A DNA stretch of 64,000 nucleotides, from positions 248,001 through 312,000 of the forward strand of contig CAYXMM010000001.1 in NCBI GenBank assembly GCA_964465945.1. The letters are read 5' to 3'. Numbering within the stretch: the first letter of the stretch is position 1; every line of letters begins with the position of its first letter. Source of the DNA: JAJRPT01 sp964465945. Its GTDB lineage: Bacteria > Bacteroidota > Ignavibacteria > Kapaibacteriales > UBA2268. The notes beneath the pieces are model-generated. The model searched no databases, was not told the origin of the DNA, and saw only the letters and a program-made list of their open reading frames with translations. Both the position numbers and the translations under genes were made by a program. This document shows positions 1 through 6,670 of this stretch, piece after piece.

Positions 1-134
1 CAAAAATACAAAAATTTTCGCACATAATAAAACGTATTGATATAACTATATTTAAAGGGTTTTTGTGTTAAAAGTAATTGAAATAGTTAACTAATAATTA
101 CTAAAAAAAATAGATTTTATATTAATTTGTTTTT

Positions 135-1085
135 TTAAAGCAACTCATTTCCATAAATATCGTGAATTCTGATTATACCTGTGAGGGAATTGTCTTGATT
201 TACAACTGGTAATAAACTAATTTGACTTACTCTTTTTTCCATAATAGCAAGAGCTTCACCTAAGTATTTTTCTTGATAGATTGTAATAGGATTTTTAGTC
301 ATTACTTCGCCGACGTTTGTTGTGTTTATATCGAGTTTTCGTTGTAATATTCTTCTTATATCGCCATCTGTAAGCAATCCTAATGCATCACCATCATTAA
401 TTAGAACGCAACCGAGGTTCTTTTTTGTTATTTCAATTATTGCCTCATTCAATGTTGCATTTGAAGAAATCAAAGGGAGTTTATCGCCGCTCGCCATCAC
501 ATCTTTTACTTTAAGTATTGTATTTCTACCGAGCTGACCTGAAGGGTGGTTTATTGAAAAATCTTCTGGGCGAAGCCCTTTTTTTTTAACAAGAGCTATT
601 GAAATTGCATCACCCATAACTAAAGTCGTGGTTGTAGAACTTGTCGGAGCAAGGTTAAACGGGCAAGCCTCTTTGTCAACAGACATATCTAAAAAGTAGT
701 CAGAATTTATTGCTAAAAATGATTTACTATTTCCTACCAAAGAAATTAATTTACAACCTCTCCCTTTTAGGTATGGGTATAAGTTAATAAGTTCATTTGT
801 GGTTCCTGATTTAGATAATAATATCACACAAGCATCTTTTTTAACTAAACCCAAATCTCCGTGTAGAGCTTCTACTGGTTCAAGATAGATGCTTGGTAAG
901 CCATAGCTTAGCATAGTAGCATTAATTTTTTTAGCAATATAGCCCGATTTTCCAACTCCCGTCAAAACAATCTGTTCCGAAGAATTTAATAATTCAATAA
1001 CATTATCAAAAGTATCATTAAGTTTGCTTTTAACTTTAATAAGTTCATCAATTTGTTGTTGAAAAACTTCCTCCGCTACGCCCAT
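135..1085 (-). CDS. kdsD: D-arabinose 5-phosphate isomerase (KpsF/GutQ family)
   Basis: This 316-residue protein interconverts D-ribulose 5-phosphate and D-arabinose 5-phosphate, the first committed step toward KDO for lipopolysaccharide. The N-terminal half (about 35-165) is a SIS sugar-isomerase domain with GVGKSGYIAKK at 43-53 and LSKSGTTNEL, the usual phosphosugar-binding serine motif. The C-terminal third (about 195-316) is a pair of CBS domains beginning near VKDVMASGD. Length and domain order are those of full-length KdsD. It lies just upstream of a DUF971 gene on the same strand. The KDO cytidylyltransferase kdsB is also in the window (22.1 kb) but unlinked, so the KDO genes are scattered. 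Family assignment is firm; the specific isomerase activity is inferred from the SIS-CBS architecture and the presence of kdsB. Confidence 0.93.
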   Translation of the reverse strand: MGVAEEVFQQQIDELIKVKSKLNDTFDNVIELLNSSEQIVLTGVGKSGYIAKKINATMLSYGLPSIYLEPVEALHGDLGLVKKDACVILLSKSGTTNELINLYPYLKGRGCKLISLVGNSKSFLAINSDYFLDMSVDKEACPFNLAPTSSTTTTLVMGDAISIALVKKKGLRPEDFSINHPSGQLGRNTILKVKDVMASGDKLPLISSNATLNEAIIEITKKNLGCVLINDGDALGLLTDGDIRRILQRKLDINTTNVGEVMTKNPITIYQEKYLGEALAIMEKRVSQISLLPVVNQDNSLTGIIRIHDIYGNELL

Positions 1086-1116
1086 AATTTCCTATTTTGT
1101 AAAATCTGCAAAAGTA

Positions 1117-1527
1117 TTAATTTTTTTGAAAATCTTTTTGAACGATATTAAATTTTATATCTCTTTTATCGTTTGATGCTGTTTTTTCTAATTTTTCAAT
1201 TTCTTCATCATTTAGTTTAAACTTTTCGAATATCTTTCTGAATTTATCCCAAGTATAAATACCAGTGTTATGTCCATTAACCCAAGTTGGAGTAATTGCA
1301 TAATTCCCAATGACATTTAAACTTTTTAATTCAAATATACCCGTCATAAACCTAATTGGTTTTGGCTTTGAATAAATTACATCATTAATTCGCTCACCAG
1401 TACATTGAGCACAAGGGCATTCTCTTCTAAATTGTTCGCAAGAAATAATAGCTGAAAAACCATCTGCCCATTCTGCTTTAAGTAGAAATGGTTTAGGTCT
1501 TGAAATCGCAATAGGAACTAAATCCAT
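1117..1527 (-). CDS. DUF971 domain protein
   Basis: A 136-residue protein matching the DUF971 family, which is related to the N-terminal domain of gamma-butyrobetaine hydroxylase and often found as a stand-alone small protein. Visible hallmarks are the LKAEWADGF.AIISCEQFRRECPCAQC block with two closely spaced cysteines (CPCAQC), typical of a metal-binding turn, and the C-terminal YAITPTWVNGHNTGIYTWD stretch. It ends about 30 bp before the start of kdsD and is probably cotranscribed with it. In other bacteria this family has been linked to Fe-S cluster proteins; nothing here shows that role directly. Identity as DUF971 is confident, function unknown. Confidence 0.85.
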   Translation of the reverse strand: MDLVPIAISRPKPFLLKAEWADGFSAIISCEQFRRECPCAQCTGERINDVIYSKPKPIRFMTGIFELKSLNVIGNYAITPTWVNGHNTGIYTWDKFRKIFEKFKLNDEEIEKLEKTASNDKRDIKFNIVQKDFQKN

Positions 1528-1660
1528 AACATTCCAATCATAATAATTTTTAAATTAGTAAGGTATTAACGAATTTGGGTTAGATTAATTATAAAATTTG
1601 TTTTTGTAGGTTATATAACCGACCCTTTCTATACTACGACTATGCTAAGTAGTCGAGAGG

Positions 1661-1761
1661 AATAATGCGATTTTGTGAGATATTTCGCTGCGCTCAATTT
1701 GAATGACACCTTTATTTTATCACCCATCGCCCTAATGGGCACTTCCCTCAATGGAAGAGAG
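1661..1761. repeat. 101-bp direct repeat, copy 1
   Basis: An exact 101-bp match to 5708-5808, read in the same orientation. It contains the TTTCGCTGCGCTCAATTTGAA and CCCATCGCCCTAATGGGC segments (small inverted repeats) followed by TTCCCTCAATGGAAGAGAG. It occupies the gap between the DUF971 gene and the T9SS gene at 1857. A diverged relative of its second half recurs at 13648-13686. The surrounding gap 1528-1856 otherwise holds only more repeat-like DNA (CCCTATACTTCGACTA-type at about 1622-1655 and 1806-1832) and no supportable gene. Confidence 0.85.
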
Positions 1762-1856
1762 AATAGATTCTTCACATTCGTTCAGAATGACGAACAGTCA
1801 ACCCCGCCCTATACTTCGACTACGTTCAGTAACCAGAACGGACTTGAAGATTTGGT

Positions 1857-3416
1857 TTATTTCATTATTGTTATTAGTCGATGTTCGTTCTTGTAGATTA
1901 ATATGTATCGCCCTGGTGATTTGTCATCTAAGTTTATGTTTATTGCTTTTTCGTTTGTCTGTTCAATCTTGAAGCTTATAGATTTCCCTGTTACATCAAT
2001 TATTTTTATCTTATTTATATCATTATAACTCAGTTCTTTGTTAAACTCTACATTTAACGTTGATAATGTTGGGTTAGGATAAATGTTCTTTATTAGTTCC
2101 GGGTCGTTTTCATTGCTGTCAATCCCACTTGTTGAGGAAAACAACCTAAATTTCCAGATTGAACCTTTTAATATTATTACTCCGATGCTATCATTTACTA
2201 TACTGAAGTTGTCTATGCTTCTGCAACCAAATATTGGATGGTGGCATGTTAATCCGACATTTATAGAATCTACAATATTATTATTTTTATAATCATATAT
2301 TTTAATATAATCTTGAGTTGAGTCAGCTTTCCATTCAATCGCATTATTTATAAATATATAATGATTATTTTCATCTACGCCTATCGGCCGGCTATCTAAT
2401 TGTATTCTGCGATTGCGTGATTCTGGCTCGAAAGGGTCAAGATAATAATTTGTTAACCAAGAGGATGTTCCCATTATACAACTATCTTGATGTAAATACC
2501 ATCCTTCTATTGACCTTGTTTCTTCTCCTATTTGCCCCCACCACCATAAACTTGAACCACTTTTTTTGTATTGCAAAGAATCATCTAAACTATATGATAC
2601 GATATAATTATAATGTTTTTCTACTACTGGGTGACCCCATGTCCAAGGATCTTCGTAATATGTTACTTCGTCAACTTCTAAAAATACTTCTTTCTCTATA
2701 CCTGGTCTATGGGATTTTACTATTCGTGCATCTTCAATATAGTTTATTTCACCTTTTTTCTCTAATTCTCTGTTTGTTTTTGTGAGCGTATATGAATAAT
2801 CGCTCAGGTCTAATTCTCCGATGTACTGCTCAAATTCAAAATAATTTGTATCAGTTGTATTTGGTTTTATTGCTATAAATGATACATTACCATTGTACAT
2901 ATTATGGAATTTCTTGAATTTATACCCATAAATTCCGAATAGCGTATCTATATGTCCGTTTGAAGTATTATAAATACTTATTGTATCATTATATACGTCA
3001 TCATCAGGAGCAAAAAAACGATAGAATGGATTTGCAGATATTAGTTTACTTTTATCTTTTGATAGAAAAGTATTATCATAATATACACCAGATATAACAC
3101 TGTCTTGCCCATCATAAAAAAATTCAAGTTTTTTAGACTTAATATTATAATTTGCAAGTTTCACTGCGCTATCTGCATTAACTCCTTTTTTGATAATTGT
3201 AGTATCGGTACTTTGATGATAGTAAATTACAACAATAGAATCATTAATCATGCAATCACTTTTTTCTTTTGAGGGGTCATAATAATACCTATTAAAACCT
3301 GTGAGAGTACTTTCAATCCTAAAATCCTCAATTTTCTCAACAAGTTCTATCTTGTTATAAGAAAACAAAGACAGAACAGAAAGAAAAAACAGCGATATAA
3401 TAATAAATGCTTTCAT
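1857..3416 (-). CDS. Secreted protein with type IX secretion C-terminal sorting domain (paralog 1)
   Basis: 519 residues with an N-terminal signal peptide (MKAFIIISLFFLSVLSLFS) and a C-terminal Por-type sorting domain of about 80 residues beginning at IYPNPTLSTLNVEF and ending with PGRYILIYKNEHRLITIMK. The body is an unidentified, probably beta-rich repeat domain with many aspartate/tyrosine-rich strands. The gene at 3964-5499 is a close paralog: the N-terminal 35 residues and the middle are nearly the same, and about 187 consecutive codons are identical at nucleotide level. The protein is expected to cross the outer membrane by T9SS and be anchored or released at the cell surface. The biochemical role is not recognisable. 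Confidence 0.85.
   Translation of the reverse strand: MKAFIIISLFFLSVLSLFSYNKIELVEKIEDFRIESTLTGFNRYYYDPSKEKSDCMINDSIVVIYYHQSTDTTIIKKGVNADSAVKLANYNIKSKKLEFFYDGQDSVISGVYYDNTFLSKDKSKLISANPFYRFFAPDDDVYNDTISIYNTSNGHIDTLFGIYGYKFKKFHNMYNGNVSFIAIKPNTTDTNYFEFEQYIGELDLSDYSYTLTKTNRELEKKGEINYIEDARIVKSHRPGIEKEVFLEVDEVTYYEDPWTWGHPVVEKHYNYIVSYSLDDSLQYKKSGSSLWWWGQIGEETRSIEGWYLHQDSCIMGTSSWLTNYYLDPFEPESRNRRIQLDSRPIGVDENNHYIFINNAIEWKADSTQDYIKIYDYKNNNIVDSINVGLTCHHPIFGCRSIDNFSIVNDSIGVIILKGSIWKFRLFSSTSGIDSNENDPELIKNIYPNPTLSTLNVEFNKELSYNDINKIKIIDVTGKSISFKIEQTNEKAININLDDKSPGRYILIYKNEHRLITIMK
2314..2873. repeat. 560-bp identical tract shared with the neighbouring paralog, copy 1
   Basis: I aligned this base by base with 4421-4980 (offset 2107) and saw no mismatch across 560 bp, silent positions included. 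Just outside both edges the paralogs differ at many sites. This abrupt island of identity inside diverged genes is the pattern left by recent gene conversion or unequal crossing-over. Confidence 0.9.
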
Positions 3417-3596
3417 AAAATCACCTTTAAAAATTTAAAATATATTTTTCAATCTTACTAAAAAACTAAACACTTTTTCAAAATTTGTAAATTTCCATAC
3501 TACAATGACACATTTGAAGCGAAAATGTCTCACAAATTTTGAAAAAAAGTTTGAAATATTTTTATCAAATTTACTAAATTTCTGATAAATAAGAAC

Positions 3597-3962
3597 TTGT
3601 TACAAAAAATGATTTGTTGTCATTCTGAGCGAAGCGAAGAAATCAGTACAAAAATTAAATTCCAGAAAAATACGATGTTCATTTCGGCTCCGCTCAATGA
3701 ACGGCTTATTTCTGCTGGATTCTTCGCTTCGCTCAGAATGACGATATTAAATAATCTGTGGATGCCCACCCCATTGCCAGACGATAATAAATGGATTATT
3801 ATATTAATAAATACTGGATTCTTCGCTTCGCTCAGAATGACGGGGAGGATGCTCAGAATGACGATATTAAATAATCTATGGTCGCCACCCCATTGCCAGA
3901 CGATAATAAATGGATTATTATATTAATAAATACTGGATTCTTCGCTTCGCTCAGAATGACGG
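3597..3962. repeat. Cluster of short dispersed repeats with a tandem duplication
   Basis: The gap between the two T9SS paralogs is filled with copies of the palindromic element CATTCTGAGCGAAGCGAAGA / TTCTTCGCTTCGCTCAGAAT, once rightward (about 3619-3643) and several times leftward. A unit of about 119-120 bp beginning GCTCAGAATGACGATATTAA is tandemly duplicated (3731-3850 and 3851-3962) with a few differences. The translated product of such repeats (..GFFASLRMT..) is a well-known spurious ORF, so the 109-codon rightward ORF here is not a gene. The upstream part (3417-3596) is AT-rich promoter DNA of the leftward gene and resembles the upstream DNA of paralog 2. Confidence 0.8.
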
Positions 3963-3963
3963 G

Positions 3964-5499
3964 TTATTTTACAACCTCAAATTTTCGAACTTCGCCATTA
4001 TATATTAGTATATAGCTCCCAGGTGAAAAATCCTCCATATTAATGGAAATTATTTTGCTATTTACGTGCGAAATATTTGTATTTAACGATTTCCCTGTTA
4101 CATCAATTATTTTTATCTTATTTATATCATTATAACTTAGTTCTTTATTAAACTCTATATTTAACGTTGATAATGTTGGGTTTGGGTAGATGCTCTTTAT
4201 AAGTTCTGGTTCGTTTTCATTGCTGTCAATCCCACTTGTTGAGGAAAATAACCTAAATTTCCAGATTGAACCTTTCAATATTATTACTCCAATACTATCA
4301 TTCACTGTGCTGAAGTTGTCTATTGATCTACATTTAAAAAGTGGATGATGACATAGTAGCCCTAAATTGATTGAATCTATTATATTATTGTTTTTATAAT
4401 CATATATTTTTAAATAAAACTGAGTTGAGTCAGCTTTCCATTCAATCGCATTATTTATAAATATATAATGATTATTTTCATCTACGCCTATCGGCCGGCT
4501 ATCTAATTGTATTCTGCGATTGCGTGATTCTGGCTCGAAAGGGTCAAGATAATAATTTGTTAACCAAGAGGATGTTCCCATTATACAACTATCTTGATGT
4601 AAATACCATCCTTCTATTGACCTTGTTTCTTCTCCTATTTGCCCCCACCACCATAAACTTGAACCACTTTTTTTGTATTGCAAAGAATCATCTAAACTAT
4701 ATGATACGATATAATTATAATGTTTTTCTACTACTGGGTGACCCCATGTCCAAGGATCTTCGTAATATGTTACTTCGTCAACTTCTAAAAATACTTCTTT
4801 CTCTATACCTGGTCTATGGGATTTTACTATTCGTGCATCTTCAATATAGTTTATTTCACCTTTTTTCTCTAATTCTCTGTTTGTTTTTGTGAGCGTATAT
4901 GAATAATCGCTCAGGTCTAATTCTCCGATGTACTGCTCAAATTCAAAATAATTTGTATCAGTTGTATTTGGTTTTATTGCCATAAATGAAACGTTGCCAT
5001 TATACATATTATTAAAATAAAAGAAATCATAACCTTCTATTGTGAAGTTTGTATCTAAACTTCCATTTGATGTGTTAAAAACACTTAGCGTATCAAGATA
5101 AAACAGACCCAGATTGTAAGCGTTTGTATCACTACTACCTCCTATTACAATTAATTTACTTTTATCTTTGGATAAGAAAGGCCATCCGCGAGGATCAACA
5201 TCATAATAAAATTCAACTTGTTTTGTATTTATATTGTAATTAGCTAAATAACTGTCCGCCTGCATTTTAATAATATTTAATGTATCATTTGTTACGTAAT
5301 ATTTTACAACAACAATAGAATCATTTAACATACAATAACTCTTGTTGGGCGAGGGGTAACTGGCAAAGTCAAAACCGTAGTTATCTAGTCCACTTTCAAT
5401 TCTAAAATCCTCAATTTTCTCGACAAGTTCTATCTTGTTATAAGAAAACAAAGACAGAGCAGAGAACAAATACAGCGAGATAATAATAAATGCTTTCAT
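3964..5499 (-). CDS. Secreted protein with type IX secretion C-terminal sorting domain (paralog 2)
   Basis: 511 residues: signal peptide (MKAFIIISLYLFSALSLFS), an unidentified body, and a T9SS sorting domain starting IYPNPTLSTLNIEF and ending EVRKFEVVK. It is the paralog of the gene at 1857-3416. Residues roughly 45-165 and the last 35 have diverged, whereas the centre is identical through the 560-bp tract. The upstream DNA of the two genes is also related (for example TGACACAT..GCGAAAATGT near 3507 and 5585), showing that promoter and gene were duplicated together. The start codon is preceded by AAAGGTGATTTT, a reasonable ribosome-binding site. Export by T9SS is well supported; molecular function is unknown. 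Confidence 0.85.
   Translation of the reverse strand: MKAFIIISLYLFSALSLFSYNKIELVEKIEDFRIESGLDNYGFDFASYPSPNKSYCMLNDSIVVVKYYVTNDTLNIIKMQADSYLANYNINTKQVEFYYDVDPRGWPFLSKDKSKLIVIGGSSDTNAYNLGLFYLDTLSVFNTSNGSLDTNFTIEGYDFFYFNNMYNGNVSFMAIKPNTTDTNYFEFEQYIGELDLSDYSYTLTKTNRELEKKGEINYIEDARIVKSHRPGIEKEVFLEVDEVTYYEDPWTWGHPVVEKHYNYIVSYSLDDSLQYKKSGSSLWWWGQIGEETRSIEGWYLHQDSCIMGTSSWLTNYYLDPFEPESRNRRIQLDSRPIGVDENNHYIFINNAIEWKADSTQFYLKIYDYKNNNIIDSINLGLLCHHPLFKCRSIDNFSTVNDSIGVIILKGSIWKFRLFSSTSGIDSNENEPELIKSIYPNPTLSTLNIEFNKELSYNDINKIKIIDVTGKSLNTNISHVNSKIISINMEDFSPGSYILIYNGEVRKFEVVK
4421..4980. repeat. 560-bp identical tract shared with the neighbouring paralog, copy 2
   Basis: Second copy of the tract at 2314-2873, with no mismatches seen in direct comparison. 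Identity stops abruptly at both ends: the first differing base after it is 4981 (C against T at 2874). Confidence 0.9.
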
Positions 5500-5537
5500 A
5501 AAATCACCTTTTAGTTTAAATGCAAGGGTATTTTTTA

Positions 5538-5569
5538 CAAATTTAAAAATACTTTTTTAGAAATTGTAA
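5538..5569 (-). promoter_or_regulatory. Putative promoter of the T9SS paralog 2 gene
   Basis: Read leftward, this 32-bp block contains TAAATTTG, a match to the Bacteroidota -7 consensus TAnnTTTG, with TTACAATTTCTAAAAAAGT upstream of it. The same 32 bp recur at 19275-19306 upstream of another T9SS gene with 28 of 32 bases identical. A half-match (TTACAAATTTTGAAAAAGT) lies at 3472-3490 upstream of paralog 1. Promoter function is inferred from consensus and conservation. Confidence 0.5.
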
Positions 5570-5707
5570 AAATACATATATCAATGACACATAAGTTGCG
5601 AAAATGTAACGCAGTTTTTGAAAAAAGTTGAAAATATTTTGTGATTATTCAGAATGACGAGCAGGCAACCCTACCCTATACTTCGACTATGCTCAGTAAA
5701 CGATGGG

Positions 5708-5808
5708 AATAATGCGATTTTGTGAGATATTTCGCTGCGCTCAATTTGAATGACACCTTTATTTTATCACCCATCGCCCTAATGGGCACTTCCCTCAATG
5801 GAAGAGAG
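5708..5808. repeat. 101-bp direct repeat, copy 2
   Basis: Exact copy of 1661-1761 in the same orientation, preceded at 5645-5700 by another repeat fragment (ATTCAGAATGACGAGCAGG and CCCTATACTTCGACTATGCT) also related to DNA near 1780-1830. The gap 5500-5897 holds the upstream region of paralog 2, this repeat and a terminator, but no gene. Confidence 0.85.
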
Positions 5809-5856
5809 GGCTGATCTGATAATTTAATTTCTTTAAATTAGCTCAGGATCAAATAC

Positions 5857-5896
5857 AAAAAAAAATACCTTTTGAGTATTCAAAAGGTATTTTTTG
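5857..5896 (-). terminator. Rho-independent terminator of the cco operon (probably bidirectional)
   Basis: The stem ATACCTTTTGA (5865-5875) pairs perfectly with TCAAAAGGTAT (5880-5890) around a GTAT loop. Leftward transcripts leaving ccoP end in a run of nine U (A-run 5857-5865); a T-run on the other side would serve rightward transcripts. Confidence 0.85.
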
Positions 5897-5897
5897 T

Positions 5898-6476
5898 TTA
5901 TTTAGGTAGTTTTTCTGTGCCGTCCCAAACTGCACCCTCAGGGGCTTTGGGGTTTGGAGGGTTGCTACCATGCAAAGAGCGAATATAGTTTGCTGTTGCT
6001 ATTATGTCGTCTTTTGAGAGGATTTTTCTCCAGGAGAGCATACCTTTTTCTGGCACTCCATTTACTATTGTCCAAACTATATCAGTAAAAGCGCCACCGT
6101 GTATCCAGTTGTCATCTGTTAGGTTTGGTCCAACTGTTCCACCTGCATCTGCTCTATGGCAAGAAGCGCAATTTGCCTGGAAGACTTTTTCGCCTTTCGT
6201 TACCATTTCTTTGTTATCAGGACTTGGAGCGAATAATTCACCTTTAGTGAATCCAGTTGATTTTTTAGCTCCTCCTTCACCTTCATTTGGAAATTCACTA
6301 GCGTATTCTTGAAGTTGTAAGTCTCCTAATTTTGCAACATGATAGTAGAACATATATGCAATAGCAAAAATGAAAGTTAAGATGAATAATGTAACCCACC
6401 AAGATGGCATCTTATTGTCGAGTTCTTGGATTCCATCGTATTCGTGGTCTAAAAGCAAATCTTTTTCGTCTGACAT
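5898..6476 (-). CDS. ccoP: cbb3-type cytochrome c oxidase subunit III (mono-haem)
   Basis: 192 residues. The N-terminus has the CcoP-type motif LLLDHEYDGIQELDNKMPSWW followed by one transmembrane helix (about 26-47). The periplasmic part is a single class I cytochrome c domain with CASCH at 103-107 and the likely distal ligand Met146 in VPEKGMLSW. Proteobacterial CcoP carries two haems; a single haem is usual in Bacteroidota. It passes electrons to the CcoN haem-copper site. It is last in a leftward operon, and its ATG overlaps the ccoQ stop (TAATG). The terminator lies immediately downstream. Confidence 0.95.
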   Translation of the reverse strand: MSDEKDLLLDHEYDGIQELDNKMPSWWVTLFILTFIFAIAYMFYYHVAKLGDLQLQEYASEFPNEGEGGAKKSTGFTKGELFAPSPDNKEMVTKGEKVFQANCASCHRADAGGTVGPNLTDDNWIHGGAFTDIVWTIVNGVPEKGMLSWRKILSKDDIIATANYIRSLHGSNPPNPKAPEGAVWDGTEKLPK

Positions 6477-6655
6477 TATAAATCTCCTATTTTATTATGT
6501 TTATCGTTTAAAGGAATTTCGCCTAACTTTTGCTCTTCGTCTTTCTTCATTATCATTGTCTGCCAAACAATAAAGCAAAAGAATAGGAAGCAAACTACCA
6601 ATGCAATCAAGGGAATTAATGAACTATCGGAATTACTCATAATATTTTTAAACAT
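6476..6655 (-). CDS. ccoQ: CcoQ-like small subunit of cbb3 oxidase
   Basis: A 59-codon gene between ccoNO and ccoP: MFKNIMSNSDSSLIPLIALV, then a single hydrophobic helix (about 12-32) ending FIVWQTMIMKK, then a charged tail. ATG at 6655 is preceded by AAGGAGAGATACG, a strong ribosome-binding site; a second in-frame ATG is five codons later. Its stop codon shares a base with the ccoP start. CcoQ proteins are short single-helix subunits located between CcoO and CcoP, and position plus topology support the call although sequence similarity in this family is weak. Confidence 0.8.
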   Translation of the reverse strand: MFKNIMSNSDSSLIPLIALVVCFLFFCFIVWQTMIMKKDEEQKLGEIPLNDKHNKIGDL

Positions 6656-6670
6656 CGTATCTCTCCTTAA

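Noticed and set aside
2417..2785. 122-codon rightward ORF with an identical twin at 4524-4892
   Set aside because: It lies wholly inside the leftward T9SS genes in another frame; both copies are identical only because the host genes share the 560-bp tract.
3597..3926. 109-codon rightward ORF
   Set aside because: It is translation of dispersed palindromic repeats (..FFASLRMT..), a familiar artefact with no start signal or conserved product.
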